Assembly: GCA_017853205.1 (NCBI GenBank)
Contig: JAFMKB010000004.1
Location: 1-64,000 of the forward strand
Length of the DNA: 64,000 nt
From: Gammaproteobacteria bacterium
GTDB taxonomy: Bacteria > Pseudomonadota > Gammaproteobacteria > Pseudomonadales > Pseudohongiellaceae
Reading direction: 5' to 3'
Part shown: piece after piece, positions 48,092-57,190 of the stretch
Numbering within the stretch: position 1 is the first letter of the stretch
Layout of the letters: each line of letters opens with the position of its first letter
Position numbers and translations under genes: made by a program
The notes under the pieces: model-generated
Told to the model about the DNA's origin: nothing
The model's input: the letters and a program-made list of their open reading frames with translations, nothing else
Databases searched by the model: none

Positions 48092-48140
48092 CTCCGCTCT
48101 CCCTAGAATCAGTTTGTCTATGCGTCATTTTTAGAGGCGT

Positions 48141-48194
48141 TTATTCAAAAGTGCTCATTCAGAAGTGCTTATTCAGATGTCTATTCAGAGGCTC
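48141..48194. repeat. Four degenerate ~13-14 bp tandem repeats (TTATTCAGAAGTGC-like)
   Basis: TTATTCAAAAGTGC / TCATTCAGAAGTGC / TTATTCAGATGTC / TATTCAGAGGCTC in intergenic DNA. Confidence 0.7.
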
Positions 48195-48345
48195 TTAGCA
48201 TCACCTTTCCTAAAATCTTTACTTGTGTCAAGGCCGCGAATGAAAGGCAGATCTTCTCACTTAATTGACTGCTATACTGAACAGATCGGCGGTAACGCGA
48301 ATCGCTAACTACGCGCGCCTAAAATCGGATAGAAGGGATGCAGCA

Positions 48346-48813
48346 ATGAATGGTGACAAAACGGGCGAAAGCAGATTGAAACCGCGGTCAGTCGAGTTGC
48401 TGCGTGAGCCAGTTGAGCTATACAAAGTGCTTAAATTCGAAGGCTTGGTGGCGAGTGGTGGTGAAGCGAAAGCGGCGATTGACGCAGGTCTTGTGTTCGT
48501 AAACGATAAAATAGAAAAGCTGAAGCGCAAGAAATTGGTTAACGGCGACACGGTGCGCATGGGTGAAGAGTCCCTGATCCTCAAATTAGCCGAGGATTAC
48601 GATCCAGCGTCAAAGCCGGTCAAAGCGAAAGCCAGCAAAATTGCGCCTGCACCTCCCGCCAAGAAGGACTGGCGTCGAAAGAGGACGCCGGCTCAGATCG
48701 ATGCCGACGCCGGCGTGGTGTCAGACCGAAAGCCTCAAGGCGTTTCGAAAAAAGGCAATCAGAGAGCGGCGCGTCCAACGCTTGGCGCGTTGAGTAAAAA
48801 AACGCGCCAGTGA
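48346..48813 (+). CDS. S4-domain RNA-binding protein (YbcJ-like) with basic tail
   Basis: REPVELYKVLKFEGLVASGGEAKAAIDAGLVFVNDKIEKLKRKKLVNGDTVRM; track start 48265 is likely too early. Confidence 0.85.
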   Translation: MNGDKTGESRLKPRSVELLREPVELYKVLKFEGLVASGGEAKAAIDAGLVFVNDKIEKLKRKKLVNGDTVRMGEESLILKLAEDYDPASKPVKAKASKIAPAPPAKKDWRRKRTPAQIDADAGVVSDRKPQGVSKKGNQRAARPTLGALSKKTRQ

Positions 48814-48839
48814 AGTTAATTTTATTCCATGCGCGCATA

Positions 48840-49400
48840 TTACCAGTCGAGGTCATCGGGAATCGCAAAGTCAGCATAGGCCTGCTCTTCGAGTTCGAGC
48901 TTAGTGAGCTGCTTTGGATTCGCGATCGTCACAAAATGCTCAGCGCTACGTTCTTGAATCTTGTGCGCCACATCCACAGGCACAACGACATATTTTCCGT
49001 CGACTTTTGATTCGACAACGGCTAGCGTGCCACCGCTGAGCTGTTCGCGAGTGCGCGCGTCTACCCAAATTTGTTTGACTTTGTTTTCATGCTTGAAGTT
49101 GAATTTTAGCTCGCCTCCAACCTTCATTGCATTTGCTTCGATTAGCTGTCTGATTTGCGCCATTTTCGCGCGCCACTCTCCGTCGCGATTCCGTTCTTCG
49201 TTGAGCTTTCGATCGCGTTCGATCTGCTCTTGGCGCTGTTTTTTGCGCGCTAACTCTGTTTCCTGCTTGGCGTTTTTCTTAACAGTTTTTTTCTGCTGAG
49301 GTTGCTTGCTCTCTTTGCGCTTGGCGCGCTCAAGCTGTTTCGCTTTTTTCTCATCAACGAGGCCAGACTTCTTAAGTTGATCTTGTAATGACAAACCCAC
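48840..49400 (-). CDS. DUF2058/YaiL-family protein
   Basis: MGLSLQDQLKKSGLVDEKKAKQLERAKRKESKQPQQKK...DFAIPDDLDW. Confidence 0.94.
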   Translation of the reverse strand: MGLSLQDQLKKSGLVDEKKAKQLERAKRKESKQPQQKKTVKKNAKQETELARKKQRQEQIERDRKLNEERNRDGEWRAKMAQIRQLIEANAMKVGGELKFNFKHENKVKQIWVDARTREQLSGGTLAVVESKVDGKYVVVPVDVAHKIQERSAEHFVTIANPKQLTKLELEEQAYADFAIPDDLDW

Positions 49401-49635
49401 GCGAGCTTCCCCTTGTATTTATCTTTCGGACAGATGACGCAATGCTACAAAAAAATCCTGACATAACGTATGCAAACGATAGAGTGAATGTTACCGGCGT
49501 ACTAACTCTATGGCTAGCAGATGCCGCACGACGCATCTCAAATTGTACTATCCCAGCGCTGTTTCATCGAGAATCTTTGCCTAAACCCCTCATCTTGGTT
49601 AGTCTTGATGGAAACGGGTATATGAGAGCAACGCC

Positions 49636-51150
49636 ATGTTAGATGTCTTAATTGTAGGAGCCGGCATATCCGGCATTAGTGCCGCCTGTCATCTTGAGAA
49701 GCGCTGCGCTAAAAAGCGCTATGCGGTACTCGAAGGGCGCGACAATGTGGGCGGAACTTGGGACTTATTCCGCTACCCAGGTATTCGATCCGACAGTGAC
49801 ATGCATACTTTCGGTTTTAGTTTCAAACCTTGGACAAACCCTAAATCTATTTCGGACGGTGAATCAATTCGCGAGTACCTGAAAGAGGCGGTTGCCGAGT
49901 ATGGAGTCAAAGATAAAATTCGCTTCGGTCATAAAGTCGTTTCAGCTAACTGGGATAGCATGCGCGATGTCTGGCTTGTCACTGCAACGAATGTTGCCGG
50001 TGAGACGGTCGAAATTGAGACGCGCGTACTTTTCATGTGCAGCGGTTACTACAACTACGCCGAAGGTTATACGCCGGACTATCCAGGGTTAAGTAATTTT
50101 AAGGGCCAGCTGATCCATCCGCAAAAATGGCCAGAGGATCTCGACTACTCAGGTAAGAAAGTTGCAGTAATTGGCAGCGGCGCGACGGCAGTGACGATTG
50201 TCCCAAACATGGTCGATAAAGCCGCGCAGGTGACAATGATTCAACGTTCGCCAACCTATATGTTTTCGCGCCCAGCAAAAGACGCAGTCGCGAACTTCCT
50301 CGGCACTGTATTGCCTAGCAAGTGGGCTTATGCGCTTACTCGCTGGAAGAATATTTATTTTCAGAACGCGACTTACAAAGGGGCGCGTAAAAATCCGGAA
50401 AAAACTAAAAAGCTTCTATTAGATAGCGTACGGAAATCACTAGGCGACGACTACGACATCGATACGCATTTTACGCCGCGCTATAACCCCTGGGAGGAAC
50501 GCCTCTGCCTTATTCCTGACGATGATTTCCTATCAGCTGTGAAAAGCGGTTCAGCAGAGGTGGTAACCGATACGGTTGATAAATTTGTCGAGAATGGCGT
50601 TTTAATGTCATCGGGTAGATTGGTCGAAGCAGATATTGTGGTGAGTGCAACAGGTCTTAACATGCAGTTTATGGGGGGCGTAGAATTTTTTCTCGACGAG
50701 GTGAAACTCGATCTTAGCAAAAAATACTACTATCAGGGCATGATGTTTTCGGGCGTGCCTAATCTTATTCAGACATTTGGCTACATCAATGCCTCATGGA
50801 CACTGCGCGCTGACCTCAACTCGATATTCGTCTGTGACTTGTTGCAAGAGATGGACAGAAAGAACGCAAGTCATTGCGTGCCAAAGTTGCGTCCCGAGGA
50901 TGCTTCGATGGTGCCACGGCCAACTATTTCGGGCTTTAATCCTGGATATATGCAGCGCGGGATTCATGAGTTTCCGAAACAGGGTGAGCATGCCCCATGG
51001 CATAACACTCAGGACTATTTGCTTGATCGAAAGATCCTCAAGAGCAACCTTTTTTCAGACGGCGTGCTTCAATTCGGGCAAGCTGATTGCAAAGATTCGG
51101 CTAACAAAGCGCAAGAAACTCACGAAACTCACGAAACAAAAGTCGCGTAA
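49636..51150 (+). CDS. Flavin-containing monooxygenase / Baeyer-Villiger-type FAD enzyme
   Basis: LIVGAGISGISAACHLEKR, GGTWDLFRYPGIRSDSDMHTFGFSFKPW, VIGSGATAVTIVPNM, VVSATGLNMQFMGG. Confidence 0.94.
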   Translation: MLDVLIVGAGISGISAACHLEKRCAKKRYAVLEGRDNVGGTWDLFRYPGIRSDSDMHTFGFSFKPWTNPKSISDGESIREYLKEAVAEYGVKDKIRFGHKVVSANWDSMRDVWLVTATNVAGETVEIETRVLFMCSGYYNYAEGYTPDYPGLSNFKGQLIHPQKWPEDLDYSGKKVAVIGSGATAVTIVPNMVDKAAQVTMIQRSPTYMFSRPAKDAVANFLGTVLPSKWAYALTRWKNIYFQNATYKGARKNPEKTKKLLLDSVRKSLGDDYDIDTHFTPRYNPWEERLCLIPDDDFLSAVKSGSAEVVTDTVDKFVENGVLMSSGRLVEADIVVSATGLNMQFMGGVEFFLDEVKLDLSKKYYYQGMMFSGVPNLIQTFGYINASWTLRADLNSIFVCDLLQEMDRKNASHCVPKLRPEDASMVPRPTISGFNPGYMQRGIHEFPKQGEHAPWHNTQDYLLDRKILKSNLFSDGVLQFGQADCKDSANKAQETHETHETKVA

Positions 51151-51212
51151 TGAGTCGCCGATGAGTCTTCGGGGCTTATGAGCGCCTCCTAGAAAGAGGC
51201 GTTGATAAGCGG

Positions 51213-51887
51213 CTAGAAATTATCCGGGTTCAGTTCATCGTGATCGGAGTAGACGCGAGTCTCGCCCGCGAGACAAGGGAAGTCGCCTACACAAGAGAAG
51301 GGTGGAATGAATCCCTCAGGCATCATCTCGAGGGAATACAGAGGCGTGTTCACGTCTTCTGTTTTTATGCACTGTCTAACTTTCCGTCGACTTCCGACTC
51401 TTGGCTTGTTTTCACAAACGATACGCTGCGTGTCCATACCATAGAGCTGAATGTAGGTGTCCACCTTATTATCGATAAAGGCCTGCTGCGCAGAGTTTAA
51501 AGTGCCGTATAGTTTTTTATAAAGCGATAGCCACTCTTTGTTTTCAACCTCGAGAGCTGTGCCGAGCCAGGCCATTCCTATGGGAATTGAACGTGGAGCA
51601 TACTCACCCTGCAAATACATAAAGCCGAGTAGGTATTGTGCATCTTTGACGCCACGTTGTGCTGCGAGGCTAAGGTCGGCGTAGGCGGATTCGTAGTCGC
51701 CTTTCTCATAGGCGATGGCGCCCTGCTCGTACTGTCTAAGCACCTCATGATAAAAGAGCTGAGTAACTTCAACCTGAGCTGTACAAGCAAGGGAGGCGAC
51801 TAAGCTCAAAGTGCAGGTGAGTCTTCTAATCCAGACGTTGACCGCGTGATGGGTGTTAGGATGAGCGTCACTGTGTCGGTTCTTCAT
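51213..51887 (-). CDS. Exported Sel1/TPR-like repeat protein
   Basis: EQGAIAYEKGDYESAYADLSLAAQRGVKDAQYLLGFMYLQGEYAPRSIPIGMAWLGTALE; signal-peptide-like N-terminus. Confidence 0.75.
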   Translation of the reverse strand: MKNRHSDAHPNTHHAVNVWIRRLTCTLSLVASLACTAQVEVTQLFYHEVLRQYEQGAIAYEKGDYESAYADLSLAAQRGVKDAQYLLGFMYLQGEYAPRSIPIGMAWLGTALEVENKEWLSLYKKLYGTLNSAQQAFIDNKVDTYIQLYGMDTQRIVCENKPRVGSRRKVRQCIKTEDVNTPLYSLEMMPEGFIPPFSCVGDFPCLAGETRVYSDHDELNPDNF

Positions 51888-51954
51888 AGCTGGAGTCCCT
51901 TTCTTGTTAATCTACTGAAGAGAAAAGCATGGGCTTTGGGGTAAACTTATTTAT

Positions 51955-51971
51955 CGCAGTAATCTACTGCG
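51955..51971. repeat. Perfect hairpin/dyad CGCAGTA-ATC-TACTGCG upstream of zinc-ribbon/Smr-like gene
   Basis: 7-bp perfect arms, 36 bp before the GTG start. Confidence 0.5.
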
Positions 51972-52007
51972 TTTATCAGTCTATTAAAACCGAGAGTTGA
52001 GCTATTT

Positions 52008-52406
52008 GTGAAGTCATTTCAATCGGGGCATAGCCGCGTTACCTGTCCTAACATCGATTGCGGAATAGACCTTACGCTTGACGCGCTGTCCTGCCCCAAA
52101 TGCGATGAGCCGTTGCCGGTTGGGCTGCGAGAGGATTTGCTCGAGGTAGATGTCGCCCATTCGGGTGAGACATGGACAGAGGCGCTAGACAAGCTCGAGG
52201 CTGCCATCGGCTTTGCCCGCGCGCAGCGCTTTAAGGGTCTGCGGGTAATTCATGGCACTGGACGGTCTCGCGATGATGATGCTTGGGAGGGCCCGGGGCG
52301 GATCCGCCGAGAGTCGCTAAACTATCTTCGTCAGGCGGCATTCGATATCGACGCACGGTTGATACCCGAAAAACATAATCGCGGCGCCCATCTACTTCTA
52401 TTCTGA
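52008..52406 (+). CDS. Zinc-ribbon plus Smr-like domain protein (GTG start)
   Basis: CPNIDC...CPKC ribbon followed by LLEVDVAHSGETWTEALDKLEAAIGFARAQRFKGLRVIHGTGRS...RGAHLLLF. Confidence 0.65.
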   Translation: MKSFQSGHSRVTCPNIDCGIDLTLDALSCPKCDEPLPVGLREDLLEVDVAHSGETWTEALDKLEAAIGFARAQRFKGLRVIHGTGRSRDDDAWEGPGRIRRESLNYLRQAAFDIDARLIPEKHNRGAHLLLF

Positions 52407-52492
52407 GCACGGTTTGACTCGACTGGTATTCTTTCGAAGCCAGTAGTCGCCCTGACGCGAAGTTCTATGCCTGCGTCTCGTCTACACAGATA

Positions 52493-53620
52493 TCAGAGTG
52501 CGCGACTAATCACCATTTTCTGCACCTCGCTCGTGCCCTCGTAAATCTGACAGGCTCGGACGTCGCGGTAGTAGCGCTCCACTGGGAAATCCTGCAAATA
52601 GCCATAGCCTCCGTGTATCTGAATCGCATCGGAACAGACGCGTTCCGCTATTTCGGAGGCAAAAAGTTTGGCCATCGATGCCTCGCTGAGGCAGGGCTCG
52701 CCTGCATCTTTGAGCGCGGCTGCGTGGAGCGTGAGCTGCCTCGCGGCCTCTATTTGAGTAGCCATGTCGGCAAGTTTGAAGCCCACTGCCTGATGTTCAG
52801 AAAGCGGTTTGGCAAACGCCTGTCGCTCGCGGCTATAACAGGTTGCAGCTTCGAGCGCCGCGCGCGCGATACCGACACACTGTGCGGCGATGCCGATTCG
52901 ACCGCCTTCGAGATTGCCAAGGGCAATTTTATACCCTTGGCCCTCTTCGCCTAAACGGTTCTCCGCTGGAATAACGCAGTCTTCAAAAGCTATCTGACAG
53001 GTATCCGACGCGCGCTGACCCATTTTCGTCTCGACGCTAGCGACGCGGTAGCCAGGAGTATCCGTTGGTACGACGAACGCGCTAATCCCGCGTTTGCCGG
53101 CTGCAGGATCGGTAACCGCAAAAACAATCGCGATATCTGCGTTTTTGCCCGAGGTAATGAACTGCTTGGTGCCATTCAAAACGTAGTCACCGCCTCGCGT
53201 CTCAGCACGGGTCTTAAGCCCCGAAGCATCGCTGCCCGCCTGTGGCTCGGTGAGACAGAATGCAGCGAGCTTGTCTCCACGCGCAAGCGGCGCAAGAAAA
53301 TCTCGTTGCTGCTGAGACGTGCCGTAATGGAGTAAAGGCATGCAGCCAACCGAATTAGTCACACTTACGATTGTCGAGCACGAGGCGTCGGCAACGCCTA
53401 TTTCCTCTAGCACGAGTGCTGCTGCAACGTAGCCGATGTCGCAGCCGCCGTGCTGCTCGGGCACTAGCATGCCGTAGAAACCGAGCTTAGCGAGGCCGCT
53501 TAGCGCCTCCGCCGGGAAGGTTGCGTCCCGGTCCCATTGCGCCGCGAAGGGCGCAATGTGTTCGCTTGCATAGCTGCGCGCGGTTTCGCGGATGAGGCGC
53601 TGTTCTTCGCTGAGAATCAT
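52493..53620 (-). CDS. Acyl-CoA dehydrogenase (short/branched-chain type)
   Basis: [94 protein letters not shown]. Confidence 0.96.
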   Translation of the reverse strand: MILSEEQRLIRETARSYASEHIAPFAAQWDRDATFPAEALSGLAKLGFYGMLVPEQHGGCDIGYVAAALVLEEIGVADASCSTIVSVTNSVGCMPLLHYGTSQQQRDFLAPLARGDKLAAFCLTEPQAGSDASGLKTRAETRGGDYVLNGTKQFITSGKNADIAIVFAVTDPAAGKRGISAFVVPTDTPGYRVASVETKMGQRASDTCQIAFEDCVIPAENRLGEEGQGYKIALGNLEGGRIGIAAQCVGIARAALEAATCYSRERQAFAKPLSEHQAVGFKLADMATQIEAARQLTLHAAALKDAGEPCLSEASMAKLFASEIAERVCSDAIQIHGGYGYLQDFPVERYYRDVRACQIYEGTSEVQKMVISRAL

Positions 53621-53626
53621 CGGGTG

Positions 53627-54682
53627 CTATTTCCAGCTGCTTGCTGGCTCGTTCGGGTCCGAAGTTAGGAAGCGAATCAGGTCTTTATGAAACAGGTCTG
53701 GTATTTCGATCTGCGGTGCGTGACCAACGTCCGGATAGAGGATGATCGCGCTATTTTGGAGCTGATTAGCGACATTATTGGCTAATGCTGGGAAATCATC
53801 GACTAATCCATCCTCTTCCCCGCCGATGACCAGCGCCTTTGTCGCGATATGCTGCCAGTCATAGACAACGGGATCGTCGTAAAGCATCTGCCCTTGCAGA
53901 CGTCTCACCTGCGCGAGGCGGGGCCAGTCGCCGCCGAGGGTTTGACCATACTGGCGACGCACAAATTCGAGGTGTGCGGGGGGCCACTTAAGTGGGAAAT
54001 AGCGCTGGTGTCCTCGAAGTATCGATTGATAGGTGGTTTCACCGCCGCCGACAAAAGGGTCGCTCCAGGGACGACTCTGACGTTGGTCTGTGAGGCCTAT
54101 CTGATTAATCATGACCACATGGGTGGTTGTCTCGGGATACATCATGGCAAACCGAGAAACGGCCATGCCACCCATTGAATGCCCCACGATCGCGGTTTTC
54201 TCGATGCCGAGTTCGTCGAGCAGCGCCTTCATGTTGGCTGCGACCATATTAAAGCTGTAGGGGAGTATTGGCTTAGAGCTTTTGCCATAACCAATGCGAT
54301 CCACTGCGATCACCCTAAATCCCTCTTCGGCAAGCGCATTGATCGTCGGAGTGTAGGCTTCGGAGTAAAAGTTCATCCCGTGTTGTATAAACACAGTTTG
54401 GCCGTTAGCGCGTCCGCTTGGCGCAACGTCCATGTAGGCGTAGCGAAGATCCTGCTGGAAGCGGTTTATCTCGAGGAATTGAACCGGATAGGGATAGGGG
54501 ATCTCCTCGAAATTAGCTGAAACCGCGCCCCACTCGGCAGGCGGCTCGGCCGGGGCCACCTCGGGCCAAGATTCCTGAGCTTGGCCAAGGTTTCCGCCTA
54601 GCGCAAGGGCGAGCGCGAAGCTCAATGCGGCGCTTTGAATGAATCCAGTGTGTTTACGCTTTCTGACAATTGAGTAGAACAT
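53627..54682 (-). CDS. Exported alpha/beta hydrolase
   Basis: TVFIQHGMNFYSEAYTPTINALAEEGFRVIAVDRIGYGKS, AIVGHSMGGMAVSRFA, YPDVGHAPQIEIPDLF; signal peptide. Confidence 0.92.
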   Translation of the reverse strand: MFYSIVRKRKHTGFIQSAALSFALALALGGNLGQAQESWPEVAPAEPPAEWGAVSANFEEIPYPYPVQFLEINRFQQDLRYAYMDVAPSGRANGQTVFIQHGMNFYSEAYTPTINALAEEGFRVIAVDRIGYGKSSKPILPYSFNMVAANMKALLDELGIEKTAIVGHSMGGMAVSRFAMMYPETTTHVVMINQIGLTDQRQSRPWSDPFVGGGETTYQSILRGHQRYFPLKWPPAHLEFVRRQYGQTLGGDWPRLAQVRRLQGQMLYDDPVVYDWQHIATKALVIGGEEDGLVDDFPALANNVANQLQNSAIILYPDVGHAPQIEIPDLFHKDLIRFLTSDPNEPASSWK

Positions 54683-54734
54683 ACAGCTAATCCTCTCTTT
54701 ATTTATCGGTTTTATTCTTGAAGGTCAGTGGGGG

Positions 54735-55928
54735 TTAAATGAGTTCGACGGCCAAGGCAGTCGCTTCACCTCCGCCAATACACAGCGAGGCAATGCCGCG
54801 TTTCTTGCCATGATTCGCGAGTGCGGCAAGTAGCGTGACGACAATGCGCGTACCAGAGCAACCAATGGGGTGGCCGAGCGCACAGGCACCGCCGTTGACA
54901 TTTACCTTCGACGCGTCGAGCCCTAGTGATTTGATAGCCGCCATTGGGACGACTGCAAAGGCTTCATTAATTTCGAAGAGGTCAACAGAGTCTTTATCCC
55001 AGCCGGTTTTGGTCATTAGGCTGCCGATTGCTCCGATGGGCGCCATGGTGAATTCACTGGGCTCCTGCGCATGCGATGTATGTGCCACGATGCGCGCAAG
55101 CGGAGTAAGTCCTCGCTTCGACGCCTCGGACTGGCGCATCAACACAACGGCAGCTGCGCCATCGGAAATCGAGCTCGCATTCGCTGCGGTCACGGTCCCG
55201 TCCTTTCTGAAGGCAGGGCGTAGCTGCGGGATTTTATCGAAGCGCGCTTTCATAGGCTGCTCGTCGGTGTCGATTGTTACAGTGCCACCGCGCTGTGCGA
55301 CCACAACAGGGGTTATCTCGCTTATAAAAGCCCCGCTTTCGATGGCCGCTTGTGCCTTCTTCAGCGAGTCAATAGCGTAGGCATCTTGGGCTTCGCGGTC
55401 AAAGCTATATTTGTCCGCGCAGGTCTCTGCGTAAACGCCCATTGCAGCGCCTTCGTAGGCGTCTTCGAGCCCATCGAAGGCCATGTGGTCGATAACTTTT
55501 GCATGGCCGAATCGATAACCCGAACGCGCGCCGGGGAGCAGATGCGGCGCATTGCTCATGCTCTCCATTCCGCCCGCGACTGCCACAGTGGCGCTGTCTG
55601 CAAGCAGGAGGTCGTGGGCAAGCATTATCGCCTTCATGCCAGAGCCGCAAACCTTATTAATCGTAGTTGTGCCGGTAGACTTGGGTATACCTGCGCCCAA
55701 AGAGGCCTGTCGGGCGGGCGCCTGACCCAAGCCGGCCGGCAGCACACAGCCCATAATGACTTCATCGATATCGCTCGCCTCGAGACCCGCACGCGCCACC
55801 GCCGCGCGGATCGCAGTAGAACCCAGTTCCGTTGCCTTTACTGAGGCTAATTCGCCCAAAAAGCCGCCCATTGGAGTACGTGCTTGGCCGACGATGACAA
55901 TGGGGTCTTGTTGTGCTGCGGTGGTCAT
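54735..55928 (-). CDS. Acetyl-CoA C-acyltransferase (thiolase)
   Basis: ARTPMGGFLGEL, NKVCGSGMKAIMLA, FEINEAFAVVPMAAI, NVNGGACALGHPIGCSGTRIVVTLL, CIGGGEATALAVE. Confidence 0.96.
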   Translation of the reverse strand: MTTAAQQDPIVIVGQARTPMGGFLGELASVKATELGSTAIRAAVARAGLEASDIDEVIMGCVLPAGLGQAPARQASLGAGIPKSTGTTTINKVCGSGMKAIMLAHDLLLADSATVAVAGGMESMSNAPHLLPGARSGYRFGHAKVIDHMAFDGLEDAYEGAAMGVYAETCADKYSFDREAQDAYAIDSLKKAQAAIESGAFISEITPVVVAQRGGTVTIDTDEQPMKARFDKIPQLRPAFRKDGTVTAANASSISDGAAAVVLMRQSEASKRGLTPLARIVAHTSHAQEPSEFTMAPIGAIGSLMTKTGWDKDSVDLFEINEAFAVVPMAAIKSLGLDASKVNVNGGACALGHPIGCSGTRIVVTLLAALANHGKKRGIASLCIGGGEATALAVELI

Positions 55929-56196
55929 AGGATTTCCTGCTAGGTTCGAGTTGCTGTGATGGCAAATTACGTGGTCTGTGAGTATAACCCAAGGTCACCG
56001 CTTGGCGAGCGTTGTGACCCCAAAACCAGCTCGCATCGTACCCCTTTCCAAGCCCAAAGCGTTTTGGCACACTGCGTTCTGAAATCACTCATCACATCGA
56101 GCGGTTTGCCCCTATGGGCAGCAACACGCTCGGTTTAGCATTCGAGAAATAACTCGAACCCATCGTCGCTACACACCCGAACCAAAAGGACCCAGC

Positions 56197-57162
56197 ATGG
56201 CAATCCCAGAAATTCTAAAAGGCCGACTCTCTATTCCTGTTGTCGCGTCACCCCTCTTTATCATCTCGGGCCCCGAGCTCGTCATTGCGCAGTGTAAAGC
56301 CGGCGTCGTTGGTTCATTTCCTTCGCTTAATGCGCGTCCTGTCGAAGTGTTGGACGAATGGCTGACGCAGATTAACGCGGAGCTCGACGCGTACAATTTG
56401 GCTAATCCAGATAAGCCTGCAGCACCTTTTGCAGTGAATCAGATAGTTCACAATTCGAATGATCGTCTAATGCAAGATGTCGAGCTCTGCGTTAAGCATA
56501 AGGTGCCGATTGTCATTACCTCGCTGGGTGCTCGCCCTGAAGTGTTTGATGCAATTCACTCCTATGGCGGTATTGTGCTTCACGATGTGATTAACAACCG
56601 GTTTGCAAAAAAGGCGATCGAGAAGGGCGCCGACGGTCTTATCTGCGTGGCAGCCGGCGCCGGTGGTCACGCTGGCACTCTTTCACCGATGCCATTCATT
56701 CAGGAAGTACGCGAGTGGTTCGACGGTCCGGTCCTGCTTTCAGGCGCAATCTCGACGGGCGATGCCGTACTCGCAGCGCAAGCGATGGGTGCCGATATGG
56801 CGTATATCGGGTCGGCGTTTATCGCCACCAAAGAGGCAAACGCTGACGAAGCCTATAAACAGTCGTTAGTAGACTACGCGGCGAGCGATATTGTTTACAC
56901 GAATCTTTTTACCGGCGTCCACGGCAATTATCTGCGCCCATCTATCGAAGCGGCGGGCCTTGATCCCGATAATCTTCCCGAGAGTGACCCGTCGAAGATG
57001 AACTTCGGCTCAGGCGGCAGTTCTAAGGCTAAGGCATGGCGCGACATTTGGGGTTGTGGGCAGGGTATTAACGCGATTAAGTCTATTGGTACAGCAGGAG
57101 AGCTTGTAGAGCGATTGAAGCGTGAATATGCCGCAGCGCGCGAGCGTCTGCTCGCTAGCTAG
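56197..57162 (+). CDS. Nitronate monooxygenase / 2-nitropropane dioxygenase family
   Basis: PVVASPLFIISGPELVIAQCKAGVVGSFPSLNARP, GADGLICVAAGAGGHAG, LLSGAISTGDAVLAAQAMGADMAYIGSAFIAT. Confidence 0.94.
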   Translation: MAIPEILKGRLSIPVVASPLFIISGPELVIAQCKAGVVGSFPSLNARPVEVLDEWLTQINAELDAYNLANPDKPAAPFAVNQIVHNSNDRLMQDVELCVKHKVPIVITSLGARPEVFDAIHSYGGIVLHDVINNRFAKKAIEKGADGLICVAAGAGGHAGTLSPMPFIQEVREWFDGPVLLSGAISTGDAVLAAQAMGADMAYIGSAFIATKEANADEAYKQSLVDYAASDIVYTNLFTGVHGNYLRPSIEAAGLDPDNLPESDPSKMNFGSGGSSKAKAWRDIWGCGQGINAIKSIGTAGELVERLKREYAAARERLLAS

Positions 57163-57190
57163 AGTTGCCGCAATAATCCGAATCGAAAAA

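Noticed and set aside
49388-49642. 84-aa ORF between DUF2058 and the flavin monooxygenase
   Set aside because: No domain, overlaps both neighbours, no convincing ribosome-binding site; left unannotated.
54835-55844. 181- and 164-aa plus-strand ORFs inside the thiolase gene
   Set aside because: Antisense to a clear thiolase; low-complexity Ser/Arg/Ala composition typical of shadow ORFs.
56064-56082. TTGGCACACTGCGTTC as a sigma-54 promoter upstream of nitronate monooxygenase
   Set aside because: Has the -24 GG but lacks the -12 GC at correct spacing.
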